A DNA stretch of 64,000 nt, taken from Byssochlamys sp. IMV 00236 (taxonomy: Eukaryota > Ascomycota > Eurotiomycetes > Eurotiales > Thermoascaceae). Made by a program: the position numbers and the translations under genes. The stretch lies in contig MSJH02000805.1 in the NCBI GenBank assembly GCA_001931875.2, positions 62,001 through 126,000 of the forward strand, given 5' to 3'. The notes below the pieces were generated by a model. It was not told the origin of the DNA, searched no databases, and saw only the letters and a list, made by a program, of their open reading frames with translations. Shown here one piece after another: positions 23,021 through 35,200 of the stretch (position 1 is its first letter; every line of letters starts with the position of its first letter).

Positions 23021-26000
23021 TTGGAGAGTTACCTAGACTGTGAATTTTTCGCGATTGCTGAATGCTCGATTGTAGCAGACCGGTCCTTTGGGCCAGCGGT
23101 CACATGTCCATCGACGTTTGACTTCACTCTGGTCTTCGAGCAGAGCATCCTTTCAATTGGGCCATCCACAATCTTCTTGCTGCTGGTTCTATTGCAGGTT
23201 TGGAGGCTGTACAGGGCAAGCGTCAAAACGATCCCTAATTTCTCTTATTGGATTAACGTTGTGAGTACTCCTGTCAACCTTAAGGAATGTCGTGGTTGCT
23301 GATGTCAAAAGACAATTGCAATTGCTCTCCTGGCCCTACAAATAGCTTCATTAATACTATGGACGAACCACAGGATAGCCCAGACTGCTGTCCCTGCGGC
23401 TGCTTTGTCTGTGACTACTGCAGTTGCCATCATAGTCCTTTCTGCAACTGAGCACAGGAAATCTGTCAGACCATCCACTTTATTAAGCATTTATCTGCTC
23501 TTGTCAATCTTTCTAGACGGTATTCAACTCCGTACCCTATTCATACGTCACTATCCATCATCAATTGTGGGTGTTTTTACTGCTGCATTCGCTGTGAAGG
23601 TTTTGCTTTTGATCTCCGAGTCACAAAGCAAACGACCCTACCTAAAGAGTCCCTACGACCACTATCCACCAGAGTCAACAAGTGGTATATTCAACCGTAC
23701 TCTCTTCTGGTGGCTGAATGGTCTCTTTCTAGGAGGATTTCGCAAACTTCTGTCGCTGGAGGACCTCTTCCAGCCAGACGAAGCTTTGAAGTCAGCGCCA
23801 CTGAAAGTTAAGATAGAGAGCATATGGGAAAGATGTCCGTAATATCCTCCTTCTACTATATGTGAGTACTGACAACAAATTAGACGGCTCAAAAGATAAG
23901 CCCAGCCTGGTATATGTGTTGGTAGTATGTCTACAATGGCAAATCCTCCGAATTATATTCCCGCGCCTCTGCCTTATCGGATTTAGCTATGCTCAGACCT
24001 TTTTTATTCATCGTGTAATCGATTATCTCCAAGCGCCTGATACTCAGGATACTGAGAATGGGGAATACGGGTTGATCGGTGCTGCAGCCCTCATTTATGG
24101 AGGTATTGCGGTAAGTCACAATCGATAGGATTGGTCGATGACTACTTGAAACTAACAGATCTTAAAGATCTCGACTGTGCACTACAGACATGAGTTATTC
24201 CGTATGATCACAATGTTTCGGGGTGCAGTTGTCTCCCTAATATATAGCCATACACTGTCTCTGCAAGCCGGTGTCTATGATGAATCAGCATCCGTCACTC
24301 TCATGAGTACCGATGTTGATATAATTGCTCAATCTCTACAGCAGGTTAACGAAGCTTGGGCAAGACTCATAGAGATCGGAATCGGCATTTGGCTTCTGGA
24401 GAGGCAACTAGGTGCAGTATGCGTCGCTCCAATTGTCGTTGTCCTCGGTAGGTTTGGTCTACTGTCCAATGGACAGGCAACTTAGCTAATGTCTGTGTCA
24501 AGTATGCACTTCCACGCAGATGTATATGGCTAGTTTCATGCCTACAAGACAGAAGACCTGGATCCAGGCTATCCAGAGACGAGTGAGCATAATATCCGCA
24601 GCACTAAGGTCCATGAAGAGTGTGAAGATGCTCGGGATCTCGGAACAAATTGCTTTTACTCTTCAGGGTCAGAGGCTGCGAGAACTAAAGCTATCAAAGA
24701 AGTTTCGATGACTTATAGTCTGGGTCAACGTCGTCGGTAAGTTACACTGACTATCACGAGTGTACTTTCACTGAATACTAGTTTACAGCGAGTTTGCCAC
24801 AATTATGTGCACCACTTATAACCTTTGCTGCCTTTATAATACGTGCAAAGGTGAACCGCTCGCCGCAACTCTCAACTGCACAGGCGTTCACTTCGCTTGC
24901 CATTATTTCGCTGATAACCAATCCCGCACTTCAACTGCTGGCATCCATACCTGCTATCACTGCTGCCTCCGGATGTTTTTCTCGGATCCATGGGTTCCTT
25001 GTCTCTTCATCAATTGTTGACATACAGGACCACACAAGCCTCTCAAGTAGCAAATCGAGCCTACCCTCCGATCGCGATCGCCTACCTCGTGAGACTGGAG
25101 AAACCATAGAGATACGCCGTATCAAGACAAAAGAAGCTATGGAGAGAGCTCATAAGACCATCCTCACTCTATCTCATGCCATCATACGGCCTGTTCGAGA
25201 TGGTGCTTTCTACCTTCAAGACATTAATTTGCATGTCGAACAAGAAACCCTGACGATCCTCACTGGACCCGTGGGATGCGGCAAGACCACATTGCTAAAG
25301 GCCATTTTGGGTGAAATCCCTCTTGAAAGAGGGGCTGTAAAGAGGCAGACGTCAGCAATAGCTTACTGTAGCCAAAATCCCTGGTTACAGAACACCTCGA
25401 TCCTAAACATCGTATGCGGACCGTCCGCACTAGATCTCGAATGGTACCGGGAAGTGCTTCAGAGCTGCGCCCTCGATCACGAAATCTCACAAATGCCTCT
25501 AGGCGATAAGTCAGTTGTAGGCAACCGGGTGCTGACGCTAAGTGGAGGGCAAAAGCAGCGTCTGGTAAGTAATACTGTACACCCTGCCCTCTCATTTCAC
25601 TGACCGGAAATACAGGCTCTGGCTCGTGCTGCATACTCTAGAGCAAAATTAGTCGTCCTCGACGATGTTTTTAGTTCCCTCGACACTCGGACAGCGCATG
25701 TTGTCTTTGAAAATCTCTTAGGGAAATATGGCCTGTTCAGGAAGCTGGGCTCCGCGGTAATCCTGGCAACACACTCAGGTCAGTGAAACACCTTCAAATG
25801 ATTGACATATGCTGATGAGTACTGAAGCTATGCCTCTTCCTTTTGCTGATAATATAATTGTCTTTGATCCTGAGGGCCACATCACAGGACAAGGCTCTTT
25901 CGAGGATTTGAAAATGGCAAGCATCTATATCAAACAGATGCTCGCTACATCGACGAAGAACGATTCGAATCATGTAGACACCAATAAATCCGATAGCATC

Positions 26001-28023
26001 CTTCGCAAGACGGTCAAGAAACCAAGTGATGATGATATTGCGGAGGTAGCTCGCCGCACTGGCGATATAGCTGTCTACAAATATTACCTGAGGGCAATCG
26101 GTTGGCAACATACACTGCTAGCGACGATGATCATTACAATCTACTCATTCTCAGCGAACTTCCCTCGTAAGTACAGGTGGAGCCTAGACACTTGGGTGTT
26201 TCTGATCAGTATATAGAAGTATGGATCAAGTGGTTCACAGAAATCAATGGGCAGGATCCCGGAAGATTCATGGGTATATACGTCCTTCTTGCGGTAACTG
26301 CTTCCGCATCACAAGGACTCATGATCTGGTTAGCCTTAATCTTTCATATTGCTTTTCTATTCATTGACTTCTTACAGGCAAATAATGATCAAAATAGTAG
26401 TGCGATCTGGTGCCGCTTTACACAAAACTCTTGTCGAAACTGTAATGCGAGCGCCGCTACGCTTCTTTGCAGAAGTCGACTCGGGAACCGTCCTGAACAG
26501 ATTTAGTCAGGACATGACACTTGTTGATGCAGTGCTCCCAACGATGACGTTTGGAACATTTATGGGTTAGTAGTCAAAGCATCATTATGGTGATTCTGTT
26601 CTCTGAACGCTGAAGCTACATGACAGGTATTACGGAATGTTTGGCACAAGCAGCCTTGATATCACTAGGATCAGCTTACATGGCCATTACCATAGCTCCA
26701 TGTTTGCTTGTTCTATACTGCGTGCAGAAGGTCTACTTGCGCACATCACGACAGCTACGGTTCTTGGATCTTGAGGCGAGAAGCCCTCTCTACGCACACT
26801 TCGTCGAGAGACTTGAAGGTCTATCGACTATCAGAAGCTTTGGGTGGCAGTCTGCCTCTACAGAAGAATTTATTGGTCACCTCGACGTATCACAGAAACC
26901 GTATTATCTTCTGTACTGCATCCAGCGATGGCTGAACGTTGTGTTGGACCTCCTTGTCGCCGTCCTTGCTGTTATTGTCATCACTCTGGCGACATCCTTG
27001 CGTAGCACCACGAATCCAGGAGATCTTGGAGTCTCTCTCACTGCAATTCTTTCATTCAATCAGACACTACAGAACCTGGTAACTAGTTGGACCTCGATGG
27101 AGACATCTCTTGGTGCAATTGCGAGAACAAGAATGTTCGAAATGAAGACTCCATCTGAAAATGGGGCTGGAGAAGATTTCATACCTGAACCCGGCTGGCC
27201 TGCTCAGGGAAATATCGAAATCCGTTCCCTTACCGCCTCCTACGAGTAAGTCAAATATGTATTCTGCTTCTAAATCCTAGCAACTATTCATACCTTCTAA
27301 CGTTCTCAGCGGAACCACAAATGCTCTAGAAGGCATATCAATGAACATAAAATCCGGACAGAAGATCGGAATATGTGGGAGAACAGGAAGGTAGGGTTGC
27401 CAGCAACATTCCAATATCCCATCCCCATAAATCTAACACCTTAGTCTTCAAAATGTAGTGGTAAAAGCACACTCTTGTCGATTCTCCTCCGCCTCCAGGA
27501 TATCAAAACTGGAACTATACTAATCGATGATATCGACATCGTTACTATCCCGCGGAACCTTCTCCGTTCCCGCCTTATCACTATCCCACAGGATCCCTTC
27601 ATTCTTCCCGGCTCCATCCGTTTCAACGCCGACCCCATGGGAACTGCAACTGACGAAGAAATAATCTCCGCGCTGACAAAGGTCCACTTGTCGAAGCTGC
27701 TCGAATCTCGTAGCGGCGGCCTAGATGCAGATTTAACCGAACAGACATTATCCCACGGTGAACAACAATTATTCGCTTTATCGCGAGCTATCCTTCGACG
27801 GGGTAAGGGTGGCGCTGGGCGGATATTGATCCTGGATGAAGCTACGAGTAGTATGGATGTTGAAACGGATCGTTTGATTCAAGAGGTAATTCGTACGGAG
27901 TTCTCTGGTTACACGATTTTATGTGTTGCCCATCGGATGGAGACTATTAGGGACTCGGATAAGATTGCTGTATTGGATGAAGGGAGGCTTGTGAGGTTTG
28001 AACCGCCTGAGGAGTTAGCGTGA
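23021..28023 (+). CDS. ABCC-type (MRP) multidrug exporter, interrupted by an in-frame TGA; possible pseudogene
   Basis: About a dozen exons encode a full-length fungal ABCC transporter. An N-terminal TMD0 region (SFGPAV, FDFTLVFEQSIL) is followed by a first membrane domain (FNRTLFWWLNGLF, LMSTDVDII) and NBD1 with Walker A GPVGCGKTTLL, signature LSGGQKQR and Walker B LVVLDDVFSSLD. The second membrane domain has VDSGTVLNRFSQDM. NBD2 has GRTGSGKST formed across an intron, a degenerate signature LSHGEQQLF and LILDEATSSMD. Two oddities stand out. TGA at 24709-24711 replaces the Trp expected in FR-W-LIVW, while the frame is intact on both sides. The expected start position around 23054 reads ATT, with no ATG nearby. 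Position after the precursor and UstYa genes suggests product export or self-protection. Whether it is functional in this strain is doubtful. Confidence 0.8.
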
Positions 28024-28140
28024 TTTGATTCTGAGAGATTGTATGTACTTGGGTTTATCCCGTAATCTTGTTAGTACGTGGGATGCTGAAAATATTATTA
28101 GCTATTAATTACCTTTATTAATTACTTATTAGCTATTTTC

Positions 28141-28358
28141 TTTTTTATTAGTATATATTAGTTTTGGCTTAATTTCATTTAGTTCCCTGTTCAACTCTTG
28201 ACTTTATTCAGATAAATAGGTAGATAAATAGACAAATAGACAGACAGACAGACAGAAAGACAGACTTATTAGCATCTTATTTCCTTCAGAGTTAGTAATA
28301 AATCTCTAATAAATACTACTTGATTAAATTTAATAAATATTTGAGTAAAAAAGGACAG
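28141..28358. repeat. direct repeat copy B bounding the RiPP-type island (right), AT-shifted
   Basis: Homologous to 17781-18009 in the same orientation. Where the copies differ, this one mostly has A for G or T for C (for example AATATTTGAG against GATATTCGAG), a repeat-induced-mutation style bias. It lies just after the ABC transporter stop. A GACA microsatellite-like run occurs inside it at about 28235-28265. Confidence 0.7.
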
Positions 28359-28680
28359 AATAAATTCTAAAACAGACTACTACTACAATGAAGCCTATAC
28401 TGTATAGTCTGTACTTCACGTTGCTAACATAGAACGGAAACGTAAGGGATGTATAAGAAACAGGCTGGTTCATATACGCTAACCGATTAGTTCGTGTGGT
28501 CTTTCTCTTTTGTTTTTGTTTTTGTTTTTTTTTTACTTCTTTTAACTTGTATTTCATAAGCAAGGGAGTAGGTAGGTAGGATATCGCAGTTTCGTCCTCT
28601 TCTTCCCTTGCAAACACGATAGAGATGAGAAATTTAGAAAAGAACGGAAGTAGAAAAAAATTGATTAAAGAATGAGAATT

Positions 28681-30915
28681 TTAAACGCCCTCGACGACAA
28701 CAACTTTCTCTACAATCCAATCGATAAACGCCTGTCCTTCCGATTTCCATCTCCCTTCTCGCCATACGTCTTCCATCCAGTATCGCCATCGCTTGCCGCT
28801 GTTCAGCTGTAGATCCCAGGGCCATGCGGCGCCGAGCCTCCGAGCTCGGTCATCTGCACGAGACGCAGCAGGAGCGGCCAGCGTCACGCCAACCATGCCC
28901 TGGCGGATACGCCATTCGCGTTCGGCTTTCTCGCCTGCACGGCGGGCGACGGCCTCTTCGTCCTCGGCGAGATAGAGGTCGCATTTGTTGCATTCGGTGC
29001 AGCGCGAGCCCGGGTTGATGCGGAAGTGTTCGCAGAAGTGTTTATAGCCTTCTGCTTCTTCGGGTTCTGCATTGTCGTCGTCGTCTTGGTCGGCAAATGG
29101 TTCGTTTTCTTGGTTCTGTCGGGGTCGACGTCGAGGGCCGTTGTTTTTCAATGGTGGCCCAAGTGCTTTCCGGCAGAGGTAGCACATGGAGTACCCGCAA
29201 ATGCAGGTCAGTTTGTTGCAGCCAGAGGACTTGACGAATGACAGCCCGCAGCGTGGACAGGTGCGTTTGATAGCAGCCGTCCGCGCGGCTTCGACCGTGT
29301 TTCGGAGTGAGAGAAGGAGAGGTTCATGACAGACATGCGGATCTCGCCAGGCTTTCTGACAGGTGATGCAGCTGGCACGCCCGCATGCCCGATTTGCGCA
29401 GATAAAGCGTTGACTGCGGAGTTTGAGGCAGAGATTCTGGAGAGACGCGGTTAAGATGTCCGCTACGGCGGGAGGATTAAGCAAAAGAAGAACAATTAGA
29501 GGAATAACAAGCAGGGGTATCAACTCAAGAAGAAAAATAATCATTAGAATCGTAGAGACAAGGGTTCCACGGCGGAAACGCCATTTGAATCCATCCGGTG
29601 GTGGGTGATAAACAGGGTCAACTTCAGCATAAGAGCAGAAAGGACAACGGACAAGTTTCAACTGAGACTTGAGGAGTGCTTCGGACGCCAGCCGGTCCTC
29701 GAACTTGCGATAGACTTCCGCACCCGCCTTTTCTGATAAGATGGCCCTTTTGACGATCTCGGGATGCAGCGTGCCCTCGCAGGTGCCTTGGGCAACTGGA
29801 GCCACGCATCTCAGCGTCGACTTCTCGGGGTCGATCGACCTCCCCCATCCTTGGCCAAATAGAGCCTCGTGGGTCGTCCGCTGAATACAACCATAACAGA
29901 TGATATGCGAACTGTGAGAACACGTAGATATCTGCTCGAACGTAACATCCGACATGCAACATTCACACTCGTAGAGGGCATCGACAGCCTTTGCTTCATT
30001 CTCATTAAGCTTCTCCGCTAGTTCCCGGTCCCGTTGCTCCTGCTCCTCTCTCCTCTGCGACAGCATGGGCGCGAGAAGCATGCCATGAAGCTCTCTATCA
30101 AGCTCTCCGTTCCCGGTTTCTTTTAACCTGGGTACGAGTTCACCGTCGGCAGCCCGATGCCATTGCAGGAGCGGGTGGTCGTCTTTATCCTTCTTCCGCT
30201 TGAAAGGGAAGATATTGCCAAATGTTGCGCGCCATGTCCTCCGCGAGAGATCACGCAGGATCGGACGTGCACGAATATAGGAGAAGTTCGTCTCGGCCAG
30301 GACAGCATCAATAGTGCTCCGACTCAGCCCACCAAACTCCTTTGACAAGGTAGTCTTGACGGCAGCCTTGTATTCCTGGCTGCGGAAACGTTCGTCCACC
30401 GGCACCAGGTCGTCTTCATTGTTGGCCCTCGCGACATACTCGTCGGCCGCGTTGTCCCCTTCCTTACTATTACTGTCTGACACGTTCCATCGCCCCCTCA
30501 CCCACTCATTCTTGTGACGGAGAAGCTGTTCCACGACCACTTGCAGCCTGCTCTGGCCATCGAACCGTATCAGTAGCTCACGAAAGACCTCGATCTTGAC
30601 ATCGGGGAAAAGCTGCGTCAAAGTCACCAACGCATGGTTCAGTTCCTCCTGCTCTCGACGCTCGCCCGCCTCTCGGGAGAGGGCCTCGATAGCACGGGAT
30701 CGCGGTGTTGTTCCAAAGGGATTATTGCGAAGCGCTTCGCTCAGAGTCGATGAGCCGCTGGGAGAGGCGGTGACCGGGGTGATTGCCTTGACGGCACCCT
30801 TTGTGACAGGAGTTTCAGGAGATCCACGCTGAACAGGCAGACTGTTGCCATCTCGAGAGCGCAGCGGAGAAGAGGCCGATTTGGAGAAGCTGGGGACGGG
30901 CAGCGAGAGCACCAT
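28681..30915 (-). CDS. RBR (RING-IBR-RING) E3 ubiquitin ligase, RNF216-like
   Basis: A single uninterrupted frame of 744 residues. The first RING is CECCMSDVTFEQISTCSHSSH and continues IICYGCIQ (around residues 314-345). An IBR-type block (CANRACGRASCITCQKAW) and a second RING-like element (CPRCGLSFVKSSGCNKLTC, CGYSMCYLCRKAL) follow. The second RING holds the SGCNKLTC cysteine typical of the catalytic thioester site. A hydrophobic segment (about residues 485-520, LVSTILMIIFLLELIPLLVI) lies between RING1 and the IBR, which is odd for a cytosolic ligase and suggests membrane association. The N-terminus is Ser/Pro-rich and the last part is acidic then basic. The order matches animal RNF216/TRIAD3 and its fungal relatives. 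Substrates are unknown. Confidence 0.88.
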   Translation of the reverse strand: MVLSLPVPSFSKSASSPLRSRDGNSLPVQRGSPETPVTKGAVKAITPVTASPSGSSTLSEALRNNPFGTTPRSRAIEALSREAGERREQEELNHALVTLTQLFPDVKIEVFRELLIRFDGQSRLQVVVEQLLRHKNEWVRGRWNVSDSNSKEGDNAADEYVARANNEDDLVPVDERFRSQEYKAAVKTTLSKEFGGLSRSTIDAVLAETNFSYIRARPILRDLSRRTWRATFGNIFPFKRKKDKDDHPLLQWHRAADGELVPRLKETGNGELDRELHGMLLAPMLSQRREEQEQRDRELAEKLNENEAKAVDALYECECCMSDVTFEQISTCSHSSHIICYGCIQRTTHEALFGQGWGRSIDPEKSTLRCVAPVAQGTCEGTLHPEIVKRAILSEKAGAEVYRKFEDRLASEALLKSQLKLVRCPFCSYAEVDPVYHPPPDGFKWRFRRGTLVSTILMIIFLLELIPLLVIPLIVLLLLNPPAVADILTASLQNLCLKLRSQRFICANRACGRASCITCQKAWRDPHVCHEPLLLSLRNTVEAARTAAIKRTCPRCGLSFVKSSGCNKLTCICGYSMCYLCRKALGPPLKNNGPRRRPRQNQENEPFADQDDDDNAEPEEAEGYKHFCEHFRINPGSRCTECNKCDLYLAEDEEAVARRAGEKAEREWRIRQGMVGVTLAAPAASRADDRARRLGAAWPWDLQLNSGKRWRYWMEDVWREGRWKSEGQAFIDWIVEKVVVVEGV

Positions 30916-31869
30916 CGTTGCGGGTTATTGGATGGGCTCTCCGCTACATGATCGGTCTCCGTGTATGGTGTTTCAAGAGGATATGGGTAAGCAGCAAGGA
31001 TATTTCTGCCTATTCCTCCACGGTAGGACGTTCCGATGGTCGATTTGATTCCAGAGTAATCAAGATAATCAACGCGATGTCACACGGAGCGGGGAAGGGT
31101 TCAAGATGACAGTGAGATCGAGTCGTCGACGTCGCTTTCCGCTCAGCTTTTCCCGGGCCGGTAATATGATTACGTTGAATACTCGCCAGTCAACACCAGG
31201 CAAGCCCCTCATGCCGTCACAGTGGTGTAACATGTAATAAATAGCCTCGGGTCTCACCAAGAGGAATTTGATAACCTTGGTGTATCTGGCTTGTTCCGCC
31301 GGTTCTCCGCAAAAACAGGCTATGCTATTGTATTTAGCCCGGTTAGACGGTATCTGTTGATACTACCCGCTAAGATCGATCCACGAGATCGTACCTGGTG
31401 ATCACCGGCCGTCACATAGCGTCCCGCATGGTCGGATCCTTTTTTACCGGCTAAATTGCCTGGCAGCGTGTATTTGTGAAGACAGGAAGGACTAGCTAGT
31501 TCCATATCCTACGAAATAATTACAATAACTGTGGGGGTTTTACAGATTGTTGGTTTCAGCATGACAGTTTATAGATGCCTAGTTCTTGTGGGGCTGACAC
31601 TTTGACACCTTAAACTAAGAATATGGAAATATATATACTGTAGTACTTGCACATATGCATACGAACTCTTTTTGTTTATAAAAAAGAGTAGCAAGGATAA
31701 ATAACTAGAATAGTTTCTCCAATCCACTAAAAGTTAATATAGCTAGCTTGAGTCTTATTATATAGTTATTGGCAAAGGCCTTGTCCCATTAACTAGTTAA
31801 CGGTCCACTGCCTGCAAGATATCGCAATTGCAAAGTAAGTCACCCTTGCGAGCAATCCTTCAACAATCA
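30916..31869. other. spacer upstream of the RBR ligase
   Basis: Promoter side of the minus-strand RBR gene, followed by AT-rich DNA up to the tRNA. No protein gene is supported. Confidence 0.45.
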
Positions 31870-31943
31870 GGTCCCGTAGCTCAGTCGGTTAGAGCGTGGT
31901 GCTAATAACGCCAAGGTCGCGAGTTCGACCCTCGTCGGGACCA
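31870..31943 (+). tRNA. tRNA-Ile (anticodon AAU), no intron
   Basis: The cloverleaf folds by eye: acceptor GGTCCCG pairs with CGGGACC, D-arm GCTC/GAGC, anticodon stem TGGTG/CGCCA around loop CTAATAA, T-arm GCGAG with TTCGACC. Internal A box (TAGCTCAGTCGG) and B box (GTTCGACCC) are present. A poly-T terminator (TTTTTTTT) follows at about 31950. The discriminator base is A. Confidence 0.95.
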
Positions 31944-32207
31944 ACGGTTCTTTTTTTTGTCCGTCGATAATCGGACGACGAATATTTCCTAGTAGATATA
32001 CAAGAAATTTTTACCTTTTCTCCCTTTTATAAACACACGTTGCCGCTGGTTTAGATCCAACAAATATATGAAACTAGATTGGACTAATAATACGAGAAGA
32101 ATATAAACAAACGAACGCCGTACAGTCCACTAGCAAAATCGTTGCCGAACATACTCGTGCGGGGGCATATTATCCTATCACTGCCCTATAAAACCTCACT
32201 ATTTATT

Positions 32208-35200
32208 TTACAATTTCGCCTTGGCTCCCTCGAGAAGCTCTGCACCAGCACCAGAAATGGCCAGCTTGCCCGTCTCAACCACAGTGGTCTGGAAGATGAC
32301 AGTGTTGCCCTCCTTCCACATCTCCGTCTTCAGCGTCTGGCCGGGCAGGACGACACCTGCGAAGCGGACCTTCAAGTTCTTGAAGGCGCCGTACTTGGCA
32401 AAGACATGCTTGCCAGAGACGCCCAGAGAGCAGAGGCCGTGCAAGATGGGGGTCTTGAATCCTCCGACCTTGCTGAACTCAGGGTCAATGTGAAGCGGGT
32501 TGCGGTCACCGTTGAGACGGTAGAGGGCAGCCTGATCCTCAGAGGTCTTCTCCTGAACGACAGCGTCAGCCGCCCTCTGCGGGGGCTTGTACGCAGTAGT
32601 TGCAGCCTTTGGTCGAGGAGCCGTCAGCTTGTTAGAGCCGCCAAACCCACCGCTGCCGCGGATGAAGATAGTGGACTCGTTGTAGAACAACTCTTCACCA
32701 GTCTTCGCATCTTTGGTCGTGTAGCCAGCGACGACGATGGCGGCATTACCCTTGTCGACAACATCGATGAGCTTGGGGTAGGTCAACGTCTTGGCGGCAG
32801 TCGGGATGGGGAACTTGCGGATCTCCAGGTATTGCTCGCCATGGAGAAGCATCATGGGGGAGAAGTTGGGGATGATATCATCCATGTTCCAGGGCACGGC
32901 AGTGTTGAACCACGGGATAACTCCATAGGTGGGCAGGGCCTGGAAGTTCTCGTGGTTCTCGTAAACCAACGGAAGGTCGGTACGCTTAGCACCAACGCTA
33001 AGGTTGTAGAGGATGATATCGCGGTCGACGTAGTCGAAGGGAGTGCCGTCGCTGGTGAGCTTCTTAGCCTTCTCGATGGCCTGCAGGAAGTTTCCGTCCT
33101 CCTTGGACTCCTCGCTGTCTCCACCCGCGCGATTAGACATGTTGGCCATGACCTTCTCTGAACCCGCCGAGGCATCCTCAGGGTGGTCGGCGCGGCCGTC
33201 GTCGAAGTTGACAATGTTCTTCCATTCCTTGAGAACAGCCTCGGGGGTGAGCTTCACGTCGACTGGGAAGCCATGTCCTCCAGATCGCTGCCACCTGGTG
33301 CTGCCGAACCATCCGCTGCCGCACTCATACAGACCCTTCGTGCCAGGCTCAAGCTTGTCCGAGGACAGGAGTACGACCAAAGGTGCGACATAGTCGGGCT
33401 TGAAGGCCTGGACAACCTCCTCGGGCAGGATCGTCCGGGTCATGTTGGTACCTGCGTTAGGAGCGATGGTGTTGACCTTGATGTTGTACTTGGCTCCCTC
33501 CAGCGCCAGAGCGCGGGAGAAACCGAGAATACCCAGCTTCTAAGATCGAAAGCTTGTCAGCGGGCTTTCACAATCTTCATTCAGCAAGGGATACCTACCG
33601 CTGCTGCGTAGTTGGACTGGCCAAAGTTGCCGTAGATACCGCTAGTGCTGGTGGTGTTCACAACACGACCATACTTCTGCTTCAAGAAATAGGGCCAGGC
33701 AGCCTTGGTGACCTTGTATGTACCGTGCAGGTGGATATTCAGCACGGGATCCCACAGCTTGTCATCCATGTTGTGGAAGGCCTTGTCGCGCAGGATACCG
33801 GCATTGTTAACAAGGATATCAATTCTTCCGAAGGCGTCGATAGCTGGCTTGATCACAGCCTCGCCATCTTCAACGGAGGCTTTGGAGCCGACGGCCTGTC
33901 CACCCATCTTCTTGATTTCCTGAACAACAGGCTCAGGGTCGATAAGGTCATTGACGACCACAGCGGCTCCAAGTTTGGCGAAAAGCAGACAGTACGCACG
34001 GCCAAGACTGGGAAAACCTGTTAGATGCGTGATTTTCAGGAACATGATTGAAAGTTCACTCACCCATTTCCACCGCCAGTAACTAAGGCGACTCTGCCCT
34101 TGAAGTCAGGCTCTTCTCCCTTGGGAGCACTGGGAAGCTTCTGGCCCTCCTCCAGCAGACCCATGAAGTCAGCGGGACCAGTCGGATAGCTGGGCTCGGA
34201 GAAGTCGTTGACATCGTTCCACTTGCTCAGGATAGCACCAGGCGTCAGAGACGCATCGGTCTTCAACAGAGCACCCTTTGAACGCTCCCAGCGGAGCTTG
34301 GCGACGTGACCACCGCCAACTTCGTAGATACCTCCAGTCTCCGTGGTGTTTGAGGAGTGCACCAAAACAGCAACCAAGGGAACAACCCATTCGGGCTTGA
34401 GGTTCTCCAGAACGTCAGGTGGGAGGATAGTGGCCGTCATACGGCTTGCAGCTATGCTCACTTGTTAGTCAACCTGCGCCCCCTACTGATAAATCAGTGA
34501 TCAACGTACCGATGGGTGCAATGACGTTAGCGATAATGTTATACTTGGCACCTTCCTTTGCCAGCGTCTCAGTGAAACCGACCTGGCCGAGTTTGGCCGC
34601 TGATCTCGTCAGTAATCATGGAACCTTGAACGGAAGCTTGCGGTCATACCTGAGTAGTTGGTCTGGCCGAAGTTACCGAACAATCCTGCTGCAGAAGCGG
34701 TGTTGATGATACGACCATACTTCTGTTTCCTGAAATGAGGCCAGGCGGCTCTCGCGCACTACCGGTCTATCAGCATCCTGTCCAATGTTGCCTAGCCGTT
34801 GTCGGGATTATTCACCTTGTATGCACCGTAGGTGTGAACCTTGTAGATCAGCTCCCAGTCCTGATCCTTCATGTTCTTGAAGCTGACATCGCGCAGGATA
34901 CCAGCGTTGTTGATAAGGATGTCCACACGGCCGAAAGCCTTGATGGCAGTGTCAATGATGGCCTCACCGTTCTCCACGCTGTCGTAGTTGGCAACGGCCT
35001 TGCCGCCCGCTGCTCGAATCTCGTCTACAACAACATCTGCAGCCTGGAAGTCGATTGTCAGCGGGGTTGCATAGAGGACAGGAACCGGTTAGGTCCGGAG
35101 AAAGATGCTCTTACCTTTGAGGAATTGCCCTCGCCTTTGTGGGAGGCTCCGAGGTCGTTGACCACGACGTTGGCGCCTCTTGAGGCAAAGAAGGTAGCGT

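Noticed and set aside
32142..33161. A 339-codon open frame on the plus strand
   Set aside because: It is exactly antisense to the foxA hydratase region, has Leu/Val/Asp-rich shadow composition and no motif.
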